Shown here piece after piece: positions 8,704 to 17,195 of a stretch of 39,014 bases of DNA (the stretch's first letter is position 1; each line of letters begins with the position of its first letter). The notes beneath the pieces were generated by a model. That model did no database searches and was not told the origin of the DNA. It saw only the letters and a program-made list of their open reading frames with translations. The position numbers and the translations under genes are program-made. The DNA is taken from the NCBI GenBank assembly GCA_046545795.1, contig JBKGZD010000006.1, positions 1 to 39,014 on the forward strand, written 5' to 3'. The stretch comes from JAGXLC01 sp046545795. GTDB lineage: Bacteria; Bacteroidota; Bacteroidia; Bacteroidales; UBA12077.

Positions 8704-9045
8704 ATGAAAATATACCATTTCCCCAGGTGCAGTAAAAGCCGTGCAGGATTAAAATATCTACAGGAAAAAAACATTGAACCGGAAATAATTCAGTACCTCA
8801 AAGACAGTCCACTATCAGAGAAAAAGCTTCGCGAACTTTTAATGAAGCTCAATAAACACCCTAATGATATCATTCGAACACAGGAAAAAGTTTACAAAGA
8901 AAAATTTAAAGGAAAAAATTTTACCGAAGACGAATGGATAAAAATTTTACTGGAAAACCCTCGCCTTATACAAAGGCCAATAGTAGAAGGTAAATACAAA
9001 GCTGTAATTGGCAATCCACCAGAAAACATTGATAAATTATTTTAA
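8704..9045 (+). CDS. ArsC/Spx-family thioredoxin-fold protein (arsenate reductase-like)
   Basis: A 113-residue protein of the ArsC/YffB/Spx family. The N-terminal beta-alpha unit MKIYHFPRCSKSRAGLKYL carries a single redox Cys at position 9. The family-typical tail LLENPRLIQRPIVEGKYKAVIG contains the conserved Arg-Pro of arsenate reductases. The Cys is followed by SKS rather than the GTS seen in classical glutaredoxin-linked ArsC, a pattern I associate with Bacteroidota ArsC-like proteins. No arsenic operon is nearby, so arsenate reduction is not proven; a general thiol-redox role is possible. It stands 31 bases after prfB and may be co-transcribed with it. Confidence 0.8.
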   Translation: MKIYHFPRCSKSRAGLKYLQEKNIEPEIIQYLKDSPLSEKKLRELLMKLNKHPNDIIRTQEKVYKEKFKGKNFTEDEWIKILLENPRLIQRPIVEGKYKAVIGNPPENIDKLF

Positions 9046-9140
9046 TTTTTGTATCTTTTGGATTCTAATTTGGCTGGTAAAACGCAACTTTTTGCCACAA
9101 CCAGGTATTATTCTTAGTATTAACCCAAAACTATAGTTAT

Positions 9141-10760
9141 ATGCCAACTCCTGAATTTAAGTATCAAAATCCGTTCCCCACGGGGAAAGACGACACTGAC
9201 TATTACTTATTAACAAAAGACCACGTCTCACTAGACAAATTTGACGGAAAAACGATTTTAAAAGTTGACCCGGAAGGACTTACAAAATTAGCCCAAACAG
9301 CATTCCGTGACACGTCTTTCATGCTTCGCACAGAACATCTTAAGCAAGTAGCAGAAATTCTGAAAGATGACGAAGCAAGTGAAAATGACAAATATGTTGC
9401 TCTTACTATGCTGCGCAATGCAGAGGTATCGGCAAAAGGACAACTTCCATTTTGCCAGGACACAGGCACAGCAACTGTTTTTGCAAAAAAGGGACAGCAA
9501 GTATGGACAGGAGGAAAAGATGAGGAGGCATTATCCAGAGGCATATATGAAACTTATACAAAAGAAAATCTCCGCTACTCACAAACTATTCCCCTGGATA
9601 TGTATAATGAAAAAAACTCGGGAACAAATTTACCTGCCCAGATAGATATACATGCAACAGACGGAGACGAATACAACTTCTTGTTTGTAGCAAAAGGAGG
9701 AGGTTCCGCTAATAAGACAGCCCTATACCAACAAACAAAAGCCCTGCTGAATCCGGAAAAGCTTGAAAACTTCCTCATTGAAAAACTGAAATCGCTGGGT
9801 ACAGCAGCATGCCCACCTTATCACGTTGCGTTTGTTGTGGGAGGAACATCAGCAGAAGCCAATTTAAAAACGGTAAAACTTGCCTCTACAAAATATCTTG
9901 ACAATCTCCCCACAGAAGGAAATGAAGGCGGTCAGGCTTTCCGCGATATTGAGCTTGAAAAGAAAATCCTGAAAGCAGCATATAAATTAGGAATTGGAGC
10001 TCAGTTTGGCGGAAAATATTTTGCCCTGGATATTCGAATTATAAGACTTCCCAGGCATGGAGCATCATGCCCCGTCAGCATGGGAGTTTCATGCTCAGCA
10101 GACAGGAATATAAAAGCAAAAATTAACAAAGATGGAATATGGGTTGAAAAACTTGAAGACAATCCTGGAAGATTCATACCGGAAGAATATAGAAAAGAAG
10201 ATGAAAAAGGAGCTGTGAATATCGACCTTGATAGACCAATGAAGGAAGTACTGGCTGAGTTATCAAAACATCCGGTGGGAACTCGTTTGTCTCTTAACGG
10301 AACAATTATCGTAGCAAGAGATATTGCACACGCAAAACTAAAAGAACGATTAGACAAAGGAGAAGGACTTCCGGACTATTTTAAAGAGCACCCGGTATAC
10401 TACGCAGGACCTGCTAAAAAACCCGAAGGAATGCCTTCAGGCTCTTTCGGCCCAACAACGGCAGGAAGAATGGATCCGTACGTAGAACCATTCCAAAAAG
10501 CCGGAGGAAGCATGGTAATGATAGCCAAAGGAAACAGAAGTCAGCAAGTAACCGATGCATGTAACAAGTATGGTGGCTTTTACCTGGGAAGTATAGGGGG
10601 ACCAGCAGCAATTCTGGCACAGGAAAACATCAAAAATGTTGAACTGCTTGAATACCCGGAACTAGGAATGGAAGCCATATATAAAATTGAGGTAGAAAAC
10701 TTTCCTGCATTCATACTCGTTGATGATAAAGGAAACGACTTCTACAAAAAATTCAGCTAG
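9141..10760 (+). CDS. Class I fumarate hydratase (4Fe-4S)
   Basis: A 539-residue iron-sulfur fumarase that interconverts fumarate and malate. The N-terminal alpha domain has LPFCQDTGTATVF with the first cluster Cys. The middle has CPPYHVAFVVGGTSAE and GASCPVSMGVSCSADRN with the other cluster cysteines. The C-terminal beta (swivel) domain starts near residue 370 with HPVGTRLSLNGTIIVARD and includes SFGPTTAGRMD. Alpha and beta parts are fused as in FumA/FumB, and length is normal. Use of the oxygen-sensitive class I enzyme fits an anaerobic lifestyle. It is monocistronic and ends at the strong hairpin at 10801-10848. Confidence 0.94.
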   Translation: MPTPEFKYQNPFPTGKDDTDYYLLTKDHVSLDKFDGKTILKVDPEGLTKLAQTAFRDTSFMLRTEHLKQVAEILKDDEASENDKYVALTMLRNAEVSAKGQLPFCQDTGTATVFAKKGQQVWTGGKDEEALSRGIYETYTKENLRYSQTIPLDMYNEKNSGTNLPAQIDIHATDGDEYNFLFVAKGGGSANKTALYQQTKALLNPEKLENFLIEKLKSLGTAACPPYHVAFVVGGTSAEANLKTVKLASTKYLDNLPTEGNEGGQAFRDIELEKKILKAAYKLGIGAQFGGKYFALDIRIIRLPRHGASCPVSMGVSCSADRNIKAKINKDGIWVEKLEDNPGRFIPEEYRKEDEKGAVNIDLDRPMKEVLAELSKHPVGTRLSLNGTIIVARDIAHAKLKERLDKGEGLPDYFKEHPVYYAGPAKKPEGMPSGSFGPTTAGRMDPYVEPFQKAGGSMVMIAKGNRSQQVTDACNKYGGFYLGSIGGPAAILAQENIKNVELLEYPELGMEAIYKIEVENFPAFILVDDKGNDFYKKFS

Positions 10761-10800
10761 TAAGCACGAGTAAGATAAGACAGAAAATTGTATTAAGATA

Positions 10801-10848
10801 ATACGCTAACAGACATCAACATTAACAAATCTGTTAGCGTATTTTTTT
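10801..10848 (+). terminator. Strong intrinsic terminator after fumarase
   Basis: A perfect 13-bp inverted repeat (10801-10813 with 10830-10842) is followed directly by a run of T residues to 10848. It lies 40 bases downstream of the fumarase stop. Confidence 0.9.
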
Positions 10849-10951
10849 AACAATTTAATAATAATAAATTCTGTAAACGTTATATCAAAATAGTGTAATA
10901 TTACCTTGTTTAATAAACATAATGAGAGTGCCTGAAAAACATACCCCTAAA

Positions 10952-13225
10952 ATGAAGCAAATAACATTTATATTATTCATTGTTTTTTTCATTTCACAAC
11001 CAATTGTTGCACAAACCAATGATATACAAAGCAAAGAAGATTCACTTAAAATTGGACTTGTCCTTAGCGGGGGAGCTGCTAAAGGTTTGGCCCACATTGG
11101 AGTTTTAGAAGTGCTGGAAGAGGTTGGCATTCGTCCCGACTATCTGACCGGCACCAGTATGGGAGCTATCATAGGAGGTTTATATGCCATGGGGTACTCA
11201 ACTGAAGAGTTGAGAGAAATATCAGCTTCAATTGACTGGGATAAGATGATGACAGACCAGGTTTCATTGAGGAATATTGTCATGGAAGAAAAAGAAGATT
11301 TTGAAAGATACCTGGTGGAATTCCCGGTGCGGAATTTGAAATTAAAACTACCATCAGGACTGACAGAAGGACATCAAATAGAAAGAGTCCTATCCGATCT
11401 TACATGGTCGGCAAAGGGAATACACAATTTTGACAGTCTTCCTATTCCCTTTCACTGCATGGCAGTCGATCTTATCGAAGGTGAAGTTGTTGAATTTGAT
11501 TCAGGTGACTTACCCACAGCCATAAGGGCAAGCATGGCTATCCCTGGTATGTTTACTCCCGTACAGGTTGATTCATTGTTACTGGTTGACGGCGGGGTTA
11601 TCAGAAACCTGCCGGTTGAGGAAGTAATAAACATGGGTGCAGACATTGTTATTGCAGTTTATGTTGGATATGAAGAAGAAGTAACCCCGGAAAGTCTGTC
11701 CTCCATGAACGAACTTCTAACACGAACTACGATTTTTATGGGAGTAATAGATACCAAAGAGCAAATGAAAATGGCAGATATATTAATCAAACCCAAATTG
11801 GAAGACATCCGGGCTATGGATTTCGGAGAAAGTGACACCATAGCAGCAAGGGGTAAAAAAGCAGCCCAGGATGTTAAAGATAAATTGACACAACTTGCAG
11901 ACAGCCTGAACCTTTCATTTGACACTGTAAAAAAGACTCAGAGTCGTGAATTTGTAAATATTTCTGACGTAAAAGTAGAAAATGTACAGTATGTAGAAAA
12001 ATCTTTTATATTAGGACAAGGGAACATTTTCCCGGGTAGCTATGTAACCCGCACAAAACTTAATAATGCTACAGAAAGATTATATGGCACTGGCTATTTC
12101 AGAAAAGTCGGTTATCGCCTGGAACACAAGGAAAACAATAAATATAATCTTGTATATAAGATAAAAGAAAATTCAAGGGCATTTCTAAAATTAGCGCCCC
12201 ACTATGACAACCAGCTTGGTACAGGAATAACATTCAATGGAACCTTTAGAAACTACATTATTCCTTCATCCAGAATAAAATTAACACTAAATATTGCAGA
12301 AAACCCTGGCATGAAATTCAACGCTCACAAGTACGTAGGTAAAGAACAAAAACTTATGCTGCATAACTTTGTATGGTGGAGCAGGACTGAACTGCCTGTT
12401 TTTTACGAAGAAGAAAATATTGGAAATTATACACACAGACTATTAAAAACCGGCGTAGGCGGCAAATACAGTTTATCTTTCAATCAACAGGCGGGCTTTG
12501 ATTTTTTCTATGAGAGGAACAACTTAAATCCCGGAGGTGGAGTAAAGGCTTATTACCCGGAAGCAGATTTCGAAAACTATGGATTCGGTGGTTTCGCTTT
12601 TCAAACATATTTCAAACACAATACACTGAACGATATCTATTTTGCGACAAGAGGTACAAAATTAGATATTGAGCTTAAAAGAGTAATGAAACCCATTGTC
12701 AATAAACACATAAGAGAAGAGCAAAGTATTGAAGAAGAAATACTCAAATTAAATCTTAAACCGTTCAATACACTCTACTTCAACTATGATAATTATTTTG
12801 AAATAGATCAAAGATCATCTCTTAAATTTGGAACTTCAGCAGGTTTTGTTTCTAAACAAACTCCAATCACCAATTTCTTTGCACTGGGGGGTGTTCTTTA
12901 CACTGACAAATATACCTTTGAATCATTTTACGGAATGAATTTAGGAGAGCTGGTTGTACCAAATTTCTGGAAAATTGACGGGAAATTCAACTACCGGATA
13001 AAGCCACGGATATTCCTTACAGCAGCTGGCAATGTCCTATATACTGATAATAAAGTAGACCGGTTTTTTAAAGATATGAAAGATACTAAATGGCAAGACA
13101 TCACAAAAGGCTTTGCCATGGGTATTAGAATAAACTCCCTCATCGGACCTATAAAACTCATGGTCGGTGATGTCAGCACTGATGCCAGGTTAAGGTGGTA
13201 TTTCAGTCTCGGATATTCCTTCTGA
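10952..13225 (+). CDS. Patatin-like phospholipase fused to POTRA and outer-membrane barrel (type Vd-like)
   Basis: A 757-residue secreted protein. I prefer the internal ATG at 10952 because it begins a clean Sec signal (MKQITFILFIVFF, cleavage near QPIVAQ); an ATG at 10922 would add 10 charged residues. The patatin domain (about 33-320) shows LSGGAAKGLAHIGVL as the oxyanion loop, GTSMG with nucleophile Ser69, and DGG with Asp213. A POTRA-like segment follows (about 340-425, FVNISDVKVENVQ through VYKIKEN). A roughly 330-residue beta-barrel of the BamA/TamA type then ends in aromatic GYSF. The architecture matches PlpD/FplA type V autotransporters. It would act as a surface or released lipase. 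Confidence 0.88.
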   Translation: MKQITFILFIVFFISQPIVAQTNDIQSKEDSLKIGLVLSGGAAKGLAHIGVLEVLEEVGIRPDYLTGTSMGAIIGGLYAMGYSTEELREISASIDWDKMMTDQVSLRNIVMEEKEDFERYLVEFPVRNLKLKLPSGLTEGHQIERVLSDLTWSAKGIHNFDSLPIPFHCMAVDLIEGEVVEFDSGDLPTAIRASMAIPGMFTPVQVDSLLLVDGGVIRNLPVEEVINMGADIVIAVYVGYEEEVTPESLSSMNELLTRTTIFMGVIDTKEQMKMADILIKPKLEDIRAMDFGESDTIAARGKKAAQDVKDKLTQLADSLNLSFDTVKKTQSREFVNISDVKVENVQYVEKSFILGQGNIFPGSYVTRTKLNNATERLYGTGYFRKVGYRLEHKENNKYNLVYKIKENSRAFLKLAPHYDNQLGTGITFNGTFRNYIIPSSRIKLTLNIAENPGMKFNAHKYVGKEQKLMLHNFVWWSRTELPVFYEEENIGNYTHRLLKTGVGGKYSLSFNQQAGFDFFYERNNLNPGGGVKAYYPEADFENYGFGGFAFQTYFKHNTLNDIYFATRGTKLDIELKRVMKPIVNKHIREEQSIEEEILKLNLKPFNTLYFNYDNYFEIDQRSSLKFGTSAGFVSKQTPITNFFALGGVLYTDKYTFESFYGMNLGELVVPNFWKIDGKFNYRIKPRIFLTAAGNVLYTDNKVDRFFKDMKDTKWQDITKGFAMGIRINSLIGPIKLMVGDVSTDARLRWYFSLGYSF

Positions 13226-13405
13226 TTCCTTAGAAAGTCTTTTAATTAATAAATATTTTTCTTCATAATTATTGTATACACGAAACTATACACCGTATAT
13301 ATAGCAGTAATTTCAATACTTTTGACAGGTACCGTCAAGAGTAAACTATAGCAATGAAATACCTCTTCGGTGATTTACACATTTTTATGCTGAATTGACT
13401 GTAAA
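13226..13405. other. Convergent intergenic region, no gene seen
   Basis: This is 180 bases between the patatin-barrel gene (+) and wtpA (-). I see AT-rich sequence and a weak hairpin near 13351-13375, with no convincing terminator, ORF or RNA. Confidence 0.4.
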
Positions 13406-14413
13406 CTATTCTCCTGGTTTCGCGTATTGCTTAAAGCCATCAGGAATTGCCTTGTAAAAAGAATTTGATGCAGGAATAACAGAAGCCTGTCCATTCTTTT
13501 CCAGGATATCCAGTCCATTATTTTTTGATAATAAAAAATGCAAAAAAGCCTCTGCTGCAGGTTTATTCGGTGCATTATTTAATATCGTAATCCCATATAC
13601 CATAGGCTCACCTTCCACGGATATTTTTTCTTGGGGTCTTTTTCCCGATATCTCCACACTTGCAGTCTTGTAATAATCTTTATATTCAGGATTACCAAGA
13701 TTAATTGAGTCGGGCAGTGCAATGTAATCTAAGCCATGCTGAACAGCAACAGAACGATAAATGAATATATAATCAAGTGCGTTTGACTCCAGTAGAGCCA
13801 ATAAATCTGTCTCCTTTGGACGAATATAATTCGTATTTTTATTCAAAATTTTTTCTGCTAGTTGAGGGCATTTGTAATATTTTTCAGCAAGCTGAACTGT
13901 CAAAACACTTCTATAGCCGCAAGGATCAGCATCCGGGTCAGAACGTCCATAATCAACATCATCTCTAAGCAGTATTTCCGGCCAGTTTTCCCGGGAAATT
14001 TCACCAGCATACCTGGAGTTTTCGTCATAAACAAGCGCCAATTCATTTGAGGCAAATTTAATAAACCATGAAGTATAATCTGGGATAAGCAGATTCTCTA
14101 TAACCTTATAATCAGCCGAAGCCATTAGGTCAGCTTCTCTTCCCAAATCTGAAATTTTCCTTGCAGCGTCGACGCTTCCCGAGGCTTCCATTTTCACCTT
14201 TACATCAGGGTACTGAACATTAAAGGAATCTGCTATTTCATGCATTGGAACTGTAAGACTGCCCGCATGAAAAATCACCAGCTCTCCCGAAATTTCCGAA
14301 TCAGATTTATCTTTGTCTTTAGATTTACAACCTGTAAACAAAAATATAAAAACTACTAAACTGGCAAAGATAAGGTTAGCATTAGAAAAAAACTGCAACA
14401 TCCTAATTATCAT
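13406..14413 (-). CDS. wtpA: Tungstate/molybdate ABC transporter binding lipoprotein (WtpA type)
   Basis: A 335-residue substrate-binding lipoprotein with lipobox LFTGC (Cys29). The mature part starts at SGELVIFHAGSLTVP (residues 42-56), the first oxyanion-binding loop. MEASGSVDAARKISD (75-89) is the second, and YGRSDPDADPCGYRS (155-169) is the hinge loop typical of the WtpA/archaeal ModA branch. The later segment YIFIYRSVAVQHGLDYIALP (about 215-234) is also family-typical. It is the last gene of the formate dehydrogenase cluster (44 bases after the catalytic subunit), so it is probably co-expressed with it. The permease and ATPase are encoded 20 kb away at 34038-35898. Metal preference (W versus Mo) is inferred from family and neighbours. 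Confidence 0.9.
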   Translation of the reverse strand: MIIRMLQFFSNANLIFASLVVFIFLFTGCKSKDKDKSDSEISGELVIFHAGSLTVPMHEIADSFNVQYPDVKVKMEASGSVDAARKISDLGREADLMASADYKVIENLLIPDYTSWFIKFASNELALVYDENSRYAGEISRENWPEILLRDDVDYGRSDPDADPCGYRSVLTVQLAEKYYKCPQLAEKILNKNTNYIRPKETDLLALLESNALDYIFIYRSVAVQHGLDYIALPDSINLGNPEYKDYYKTASVEISGKRPQEKISVEGEPMVYGITILNNAPNKPAAEAFLHFLLSKNNGLDILEKNGQASVIPASNSFYKAIPDGFKQYAKPGE

Positions 14414-14457
14414 AAACTTAATTGTTGTGCCTCTATTCTTTATACATTAGTTCTGTT

Positions 14458-17181
14458 TTACACCTTTTCAACCTGGCATGCTGAGTATTTATATGATGGA
14501 ATTTTTGAATATGGGTCTAGTTCTCCCCGTGTTAAGATATTAACTTTAGCTTCATGAAAGTGAAAGGGCATAAACAACTCTCCCTCAGCGACACCATCAT
14601 CCACTCTAATGTTTGTTTCCAGCATTCCCCTGTTATTATAAATTTTTACCTTATCTCCATTTTCAAACCCTCTCTTTTCGGCATCCAGTGGATTCATCAG
14701 AACATATGGCTCATTTGCAAAATCATTCAGGGATTTGTTTCTCCTGGACATTGTTGAAGTATGATACTGGTATAAAATTCTGCCCGTATTAAGCAAAAAT
14801 GGAAATTCCTTCGAAGGTCTTTCCTTTTGCTCCGCATGATGCACCGGATTGAGAATTCCAAATCCGCCAGGAGTTTTAAATTGATCTAAAAACAAAGTTT
14901 TTGTTCCGGGGTGGTTCTCATCAGGACAAGGCCACTGAACACCCTCATTTTCAATTCGTTTGTATGTAATCCCTGCCATAATCGGTGTGGCTTTTCTGAT
15001 TTCTTCAAATATTTCCTTTGCATTTTTGTATTCTCCCAGATTATATCCCATTTTTCTCGCTATATTCATTATAATCTTCCAGTCTTCTTCGGCTTCTCCG
15101 GGCATTTCAACAGCTTTTCTCACTCTCAGTGTGCGTCTGTCACTATTAACAAAAGTTCCATCTTTTTCAGCAAAAGATGAAGCTGGCAAAATAACATCAG
15201 CAAATGGTGTCGTTTCAGTTGGGAAAATATCCTGAACCACAAGAAAATCCAGCTTTTTTAATGCTTCTTCCGTATGATTCAGATCAGGGTCTGTCATCAT
15301 TGGATTTTCACCCATTATATACATCCCTTTGATTTTTTCATCATGAGCCGCATGCATTATTTCCACAGTTGTCAAGCCGGGTTCTGCCGGTAATTTTTCA
15401 TATTCAACATTCCACAGTTTTGCCATCTTTCTCCTGTTTGTTTCATCGCTAACGGGAATATAACCGGGATAATTAATCGGCGAAACCCCTATATCTGTGA
15501 CACCCTGCACATTATTCTGTCCTCTTGGAGGATCAATCCCAGCACCTTCTTTTCCAATCTGCCCTGTAATTAACATCATATTAATCAAAGAAAATACCAT
15601 ATGCGTTCCTACCACCTGCTGGCTCAATCCCATTCCGGTAGCAATCATCGCTTTGGAGGCCCCGGCATATATACGTGCAGCTTCTGTTATTTTAGACTTT
15701 GGCACACGTGTTATACGCTCCGTTTCTTCGGGTGTATATTTCTGAACCAATGATTTCAGTTGCTCAAAGGCCTTCATACCACCTTCTACCCGGGATTGTA
15801 TAAAATCTTCGTCAATAAGATTTTCTTTTATAATAACATGCATTAATCCATTCAATAAAGCCACATCCGTACCCATTCTCGGCTGCAGCCAAACATCTGC
15901 ATAATCCACCATCTTTGTCCACCGTGGGTCACAAACAATTATCTTATTACCCTTATATTGTCCATTTTTAACAAATGTGGCAGTTACCGGATGAGTATCA
16001 ATGATATTGTTTCCAATAACAAACAGACAGTCAGTAGTTGCAAAATCTTCAATGGAATTACTTCCTGCTCCGCTGCCCAATGATTTTAACATTGCTGTAA
16101 CAGTTGAAGCATGACATAGTCGCGTACAATAATCCAGGTTATTGTTGCCAAAAGCGATCCGGATAAATTTTTGGAAAATATAATTATCCTCATTGGTACA
16201 TTTAGCAGACCCATAACCTGCAAGGGCTTCACTTCCATACTTTTCTTTTATTGTATTGAATTTTTCAGCTATTAAATCAGTTGCCTCCTCCCAGGAAGCC
16301 TCCACAAATTCCCCGTTTTTTTTAATTAATGGTTTTGTCAGCCTGTCTTTACTATGTACATAATCCAGTCCAAACCTGCCTTTAATACATAATCTTCCAT
16401 CATTAGGCATAACATCTTCGACCCCTTCAGACCGCAGGATTTTTCCATCCTGTACAAAAAGCAACACCTGGCATCCGACTCCGCAATAAGGACAAGTTGT
16501 TCTGACCTTTTTTTCTATTTTATCAATATTGATTTCATCCCGGTGAGGTTTTTCCACCAAAGCACCTGTAGGACAAAGTTGAACACACTCTCCGCATCCA
16601 TCACATTCTGATTCGTCCCATTTATCCAAACCTGCTATGATATATGATGTTATTCCGCGCTCACTGAATGACAGAACATTTTTCCCCTGTACTTCATCAC
16701 ATCCTTTAATACACCGGAAACACTTTATACATTTCGAGGCATCATATGTTAATACGGGAGATGTATCGTCAACAGGAAATTCAATATTCCCGGTAATCTT
16801 AGGGTATGACCTCGCGTCAGGATCATCGAGGTCATATTTTCGTACCCAATAGTGGAATTCATCCCAGTAAGTTCCGTCGTAGTGGTCATTATGTTCAGCC
16901 AGGAGATATTCCAGTGTACGTTTTCTTATAGAATCAATTTCTTCATCGAAAGCAGTAACATTCATCCCTTCACGTGCTTTAACCGTACAAGACATTATTA
17001 ATCCTTTTTCTCCTTCTATTTTCACAACGCACATACGGCACGCTCCTGTTGGAGACAGCTTTTTATGATAACATAAATATGGAATATGAATGCCGTTATC
17101 CAGGGCTACTTGTAAAAGATTGGCACCCTCTTCTGCCTGAATTTTTTTATTATCAATTGTAAGATTAATTTTTTTACTCAT
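14458..17181 (-). CDS. Formate dehydrogenase catalytic subunit (bis-MGD, Cys type)
   Basis: A 907-residue cytoplasmic catalytic subunit, probably NAD-linked, interconverting formate and CO2. In order: a 2Fe-2S domain (Cys37, 48, 51, 65), a linker without cysteines, two 4Fe-4S motifs (Cys151/154/157/161 and 193/196/199/203), and the molybdopterin domain with its own 4Fe-4S (Cys230, 233, 237, 265). The catalytic YCTRLCHAST has Cys356 where many homologues carry selenocysteine, followed by the conserved His357. The C-terminal dinucleotide-binding domain starts near 790 (FPFLLNTGR). Whether the metal is W or Mo is undecided, though the adjacent wtpA favours W. The NuoF- and NuoE-like genes upstream supply NAD(H) chemistry. 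Unusual: the His-Cys3 cluster motif expected at 95-110 is absent. Confidence 0.92.
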   Translation of the reverse strand: MSKKINLTIDNKKIQAEEGANLLQVALDNGIHIPYLCYHKKLSPTGACRMCVVKIEGEKGLIMSCTVKAREGMNVTAFDEEIDSIRKRTLEYLLAEHNDHYDGTYWDEFHYWVRKYDLDDPDARSYPKITGNIEFPVDDTSPVLTYDASKCIKCFRCIKGCDEVQGKNVLSFSERGITSYIIAGLDKWDESECDGCGECVQLCPTGALVEKPHRDEINIDKIEKKVRTTCPYCGVGCQVLLFVQDGKILRSEGVEDVMPNDGRLCIKGRFGLDYVHSKDRLTKPLIKKNGEFVEASWEEATDLIAEKFNTIKEKYGSEALAGYGSAKCTNEDNYIFQKFIRIAFGNNNLDYCTRLCHASTVTAMLKSLGSGAGSNSIEDFATTDCLFVIGNNIIDTHPVTATFVKNGQYKGNKIIVCDPRWTKMVDYADVWLQPRMGTDVALLNGLMHVIIKENLIDEDFIQSRVEGGMKAFEQLKSLVQKYTPEETERITRVPKSKITEAARIYAGASKAMIATGMGLSQQVVGTHMVFSLINMMLITGQIGKEGAGIDPPRGQNNVQGVTDIGVSPINYPGYIPVSDETNRRKMAKLWNVEYEKLPAEPGLTTVEIMHAAHDEKIKGMYIMGENPMMTDPDLNHTEEALKKLDFLVVQDIFPTETTPFADVILPASSFAEKDGTFVNSDRRTLRVRKAVEMPGEAEEDWKIIMNIARKMGYNLGEYKNAKEIFEEIRKATPIMAGITYKRIENEGVQWPCPDENHPGTKTLFLDQFKTPGGFGILNPVHHAEQKERPSKEFPFLLNTGRILYQYHTSTMSRRNKSLNDFANEPYVLMNPLDAEKRGFENGDKVKIYNNRGMLETNIRVDDGVAEGELFMPFHFHEAKVNILTRGELDPYSKIPSYKYSACQVEKV

Positions 17182-17195
17182 AGCAACGGTCTTTA

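Noticed and set aside
16114..16116. Possible selenocysteine at the formate dehydrogenase active site
   Set aside because: The codon in YCTRLCHAS is an ordinary Cys codon; there is no in-frame TGA and no need for a SECIS element.
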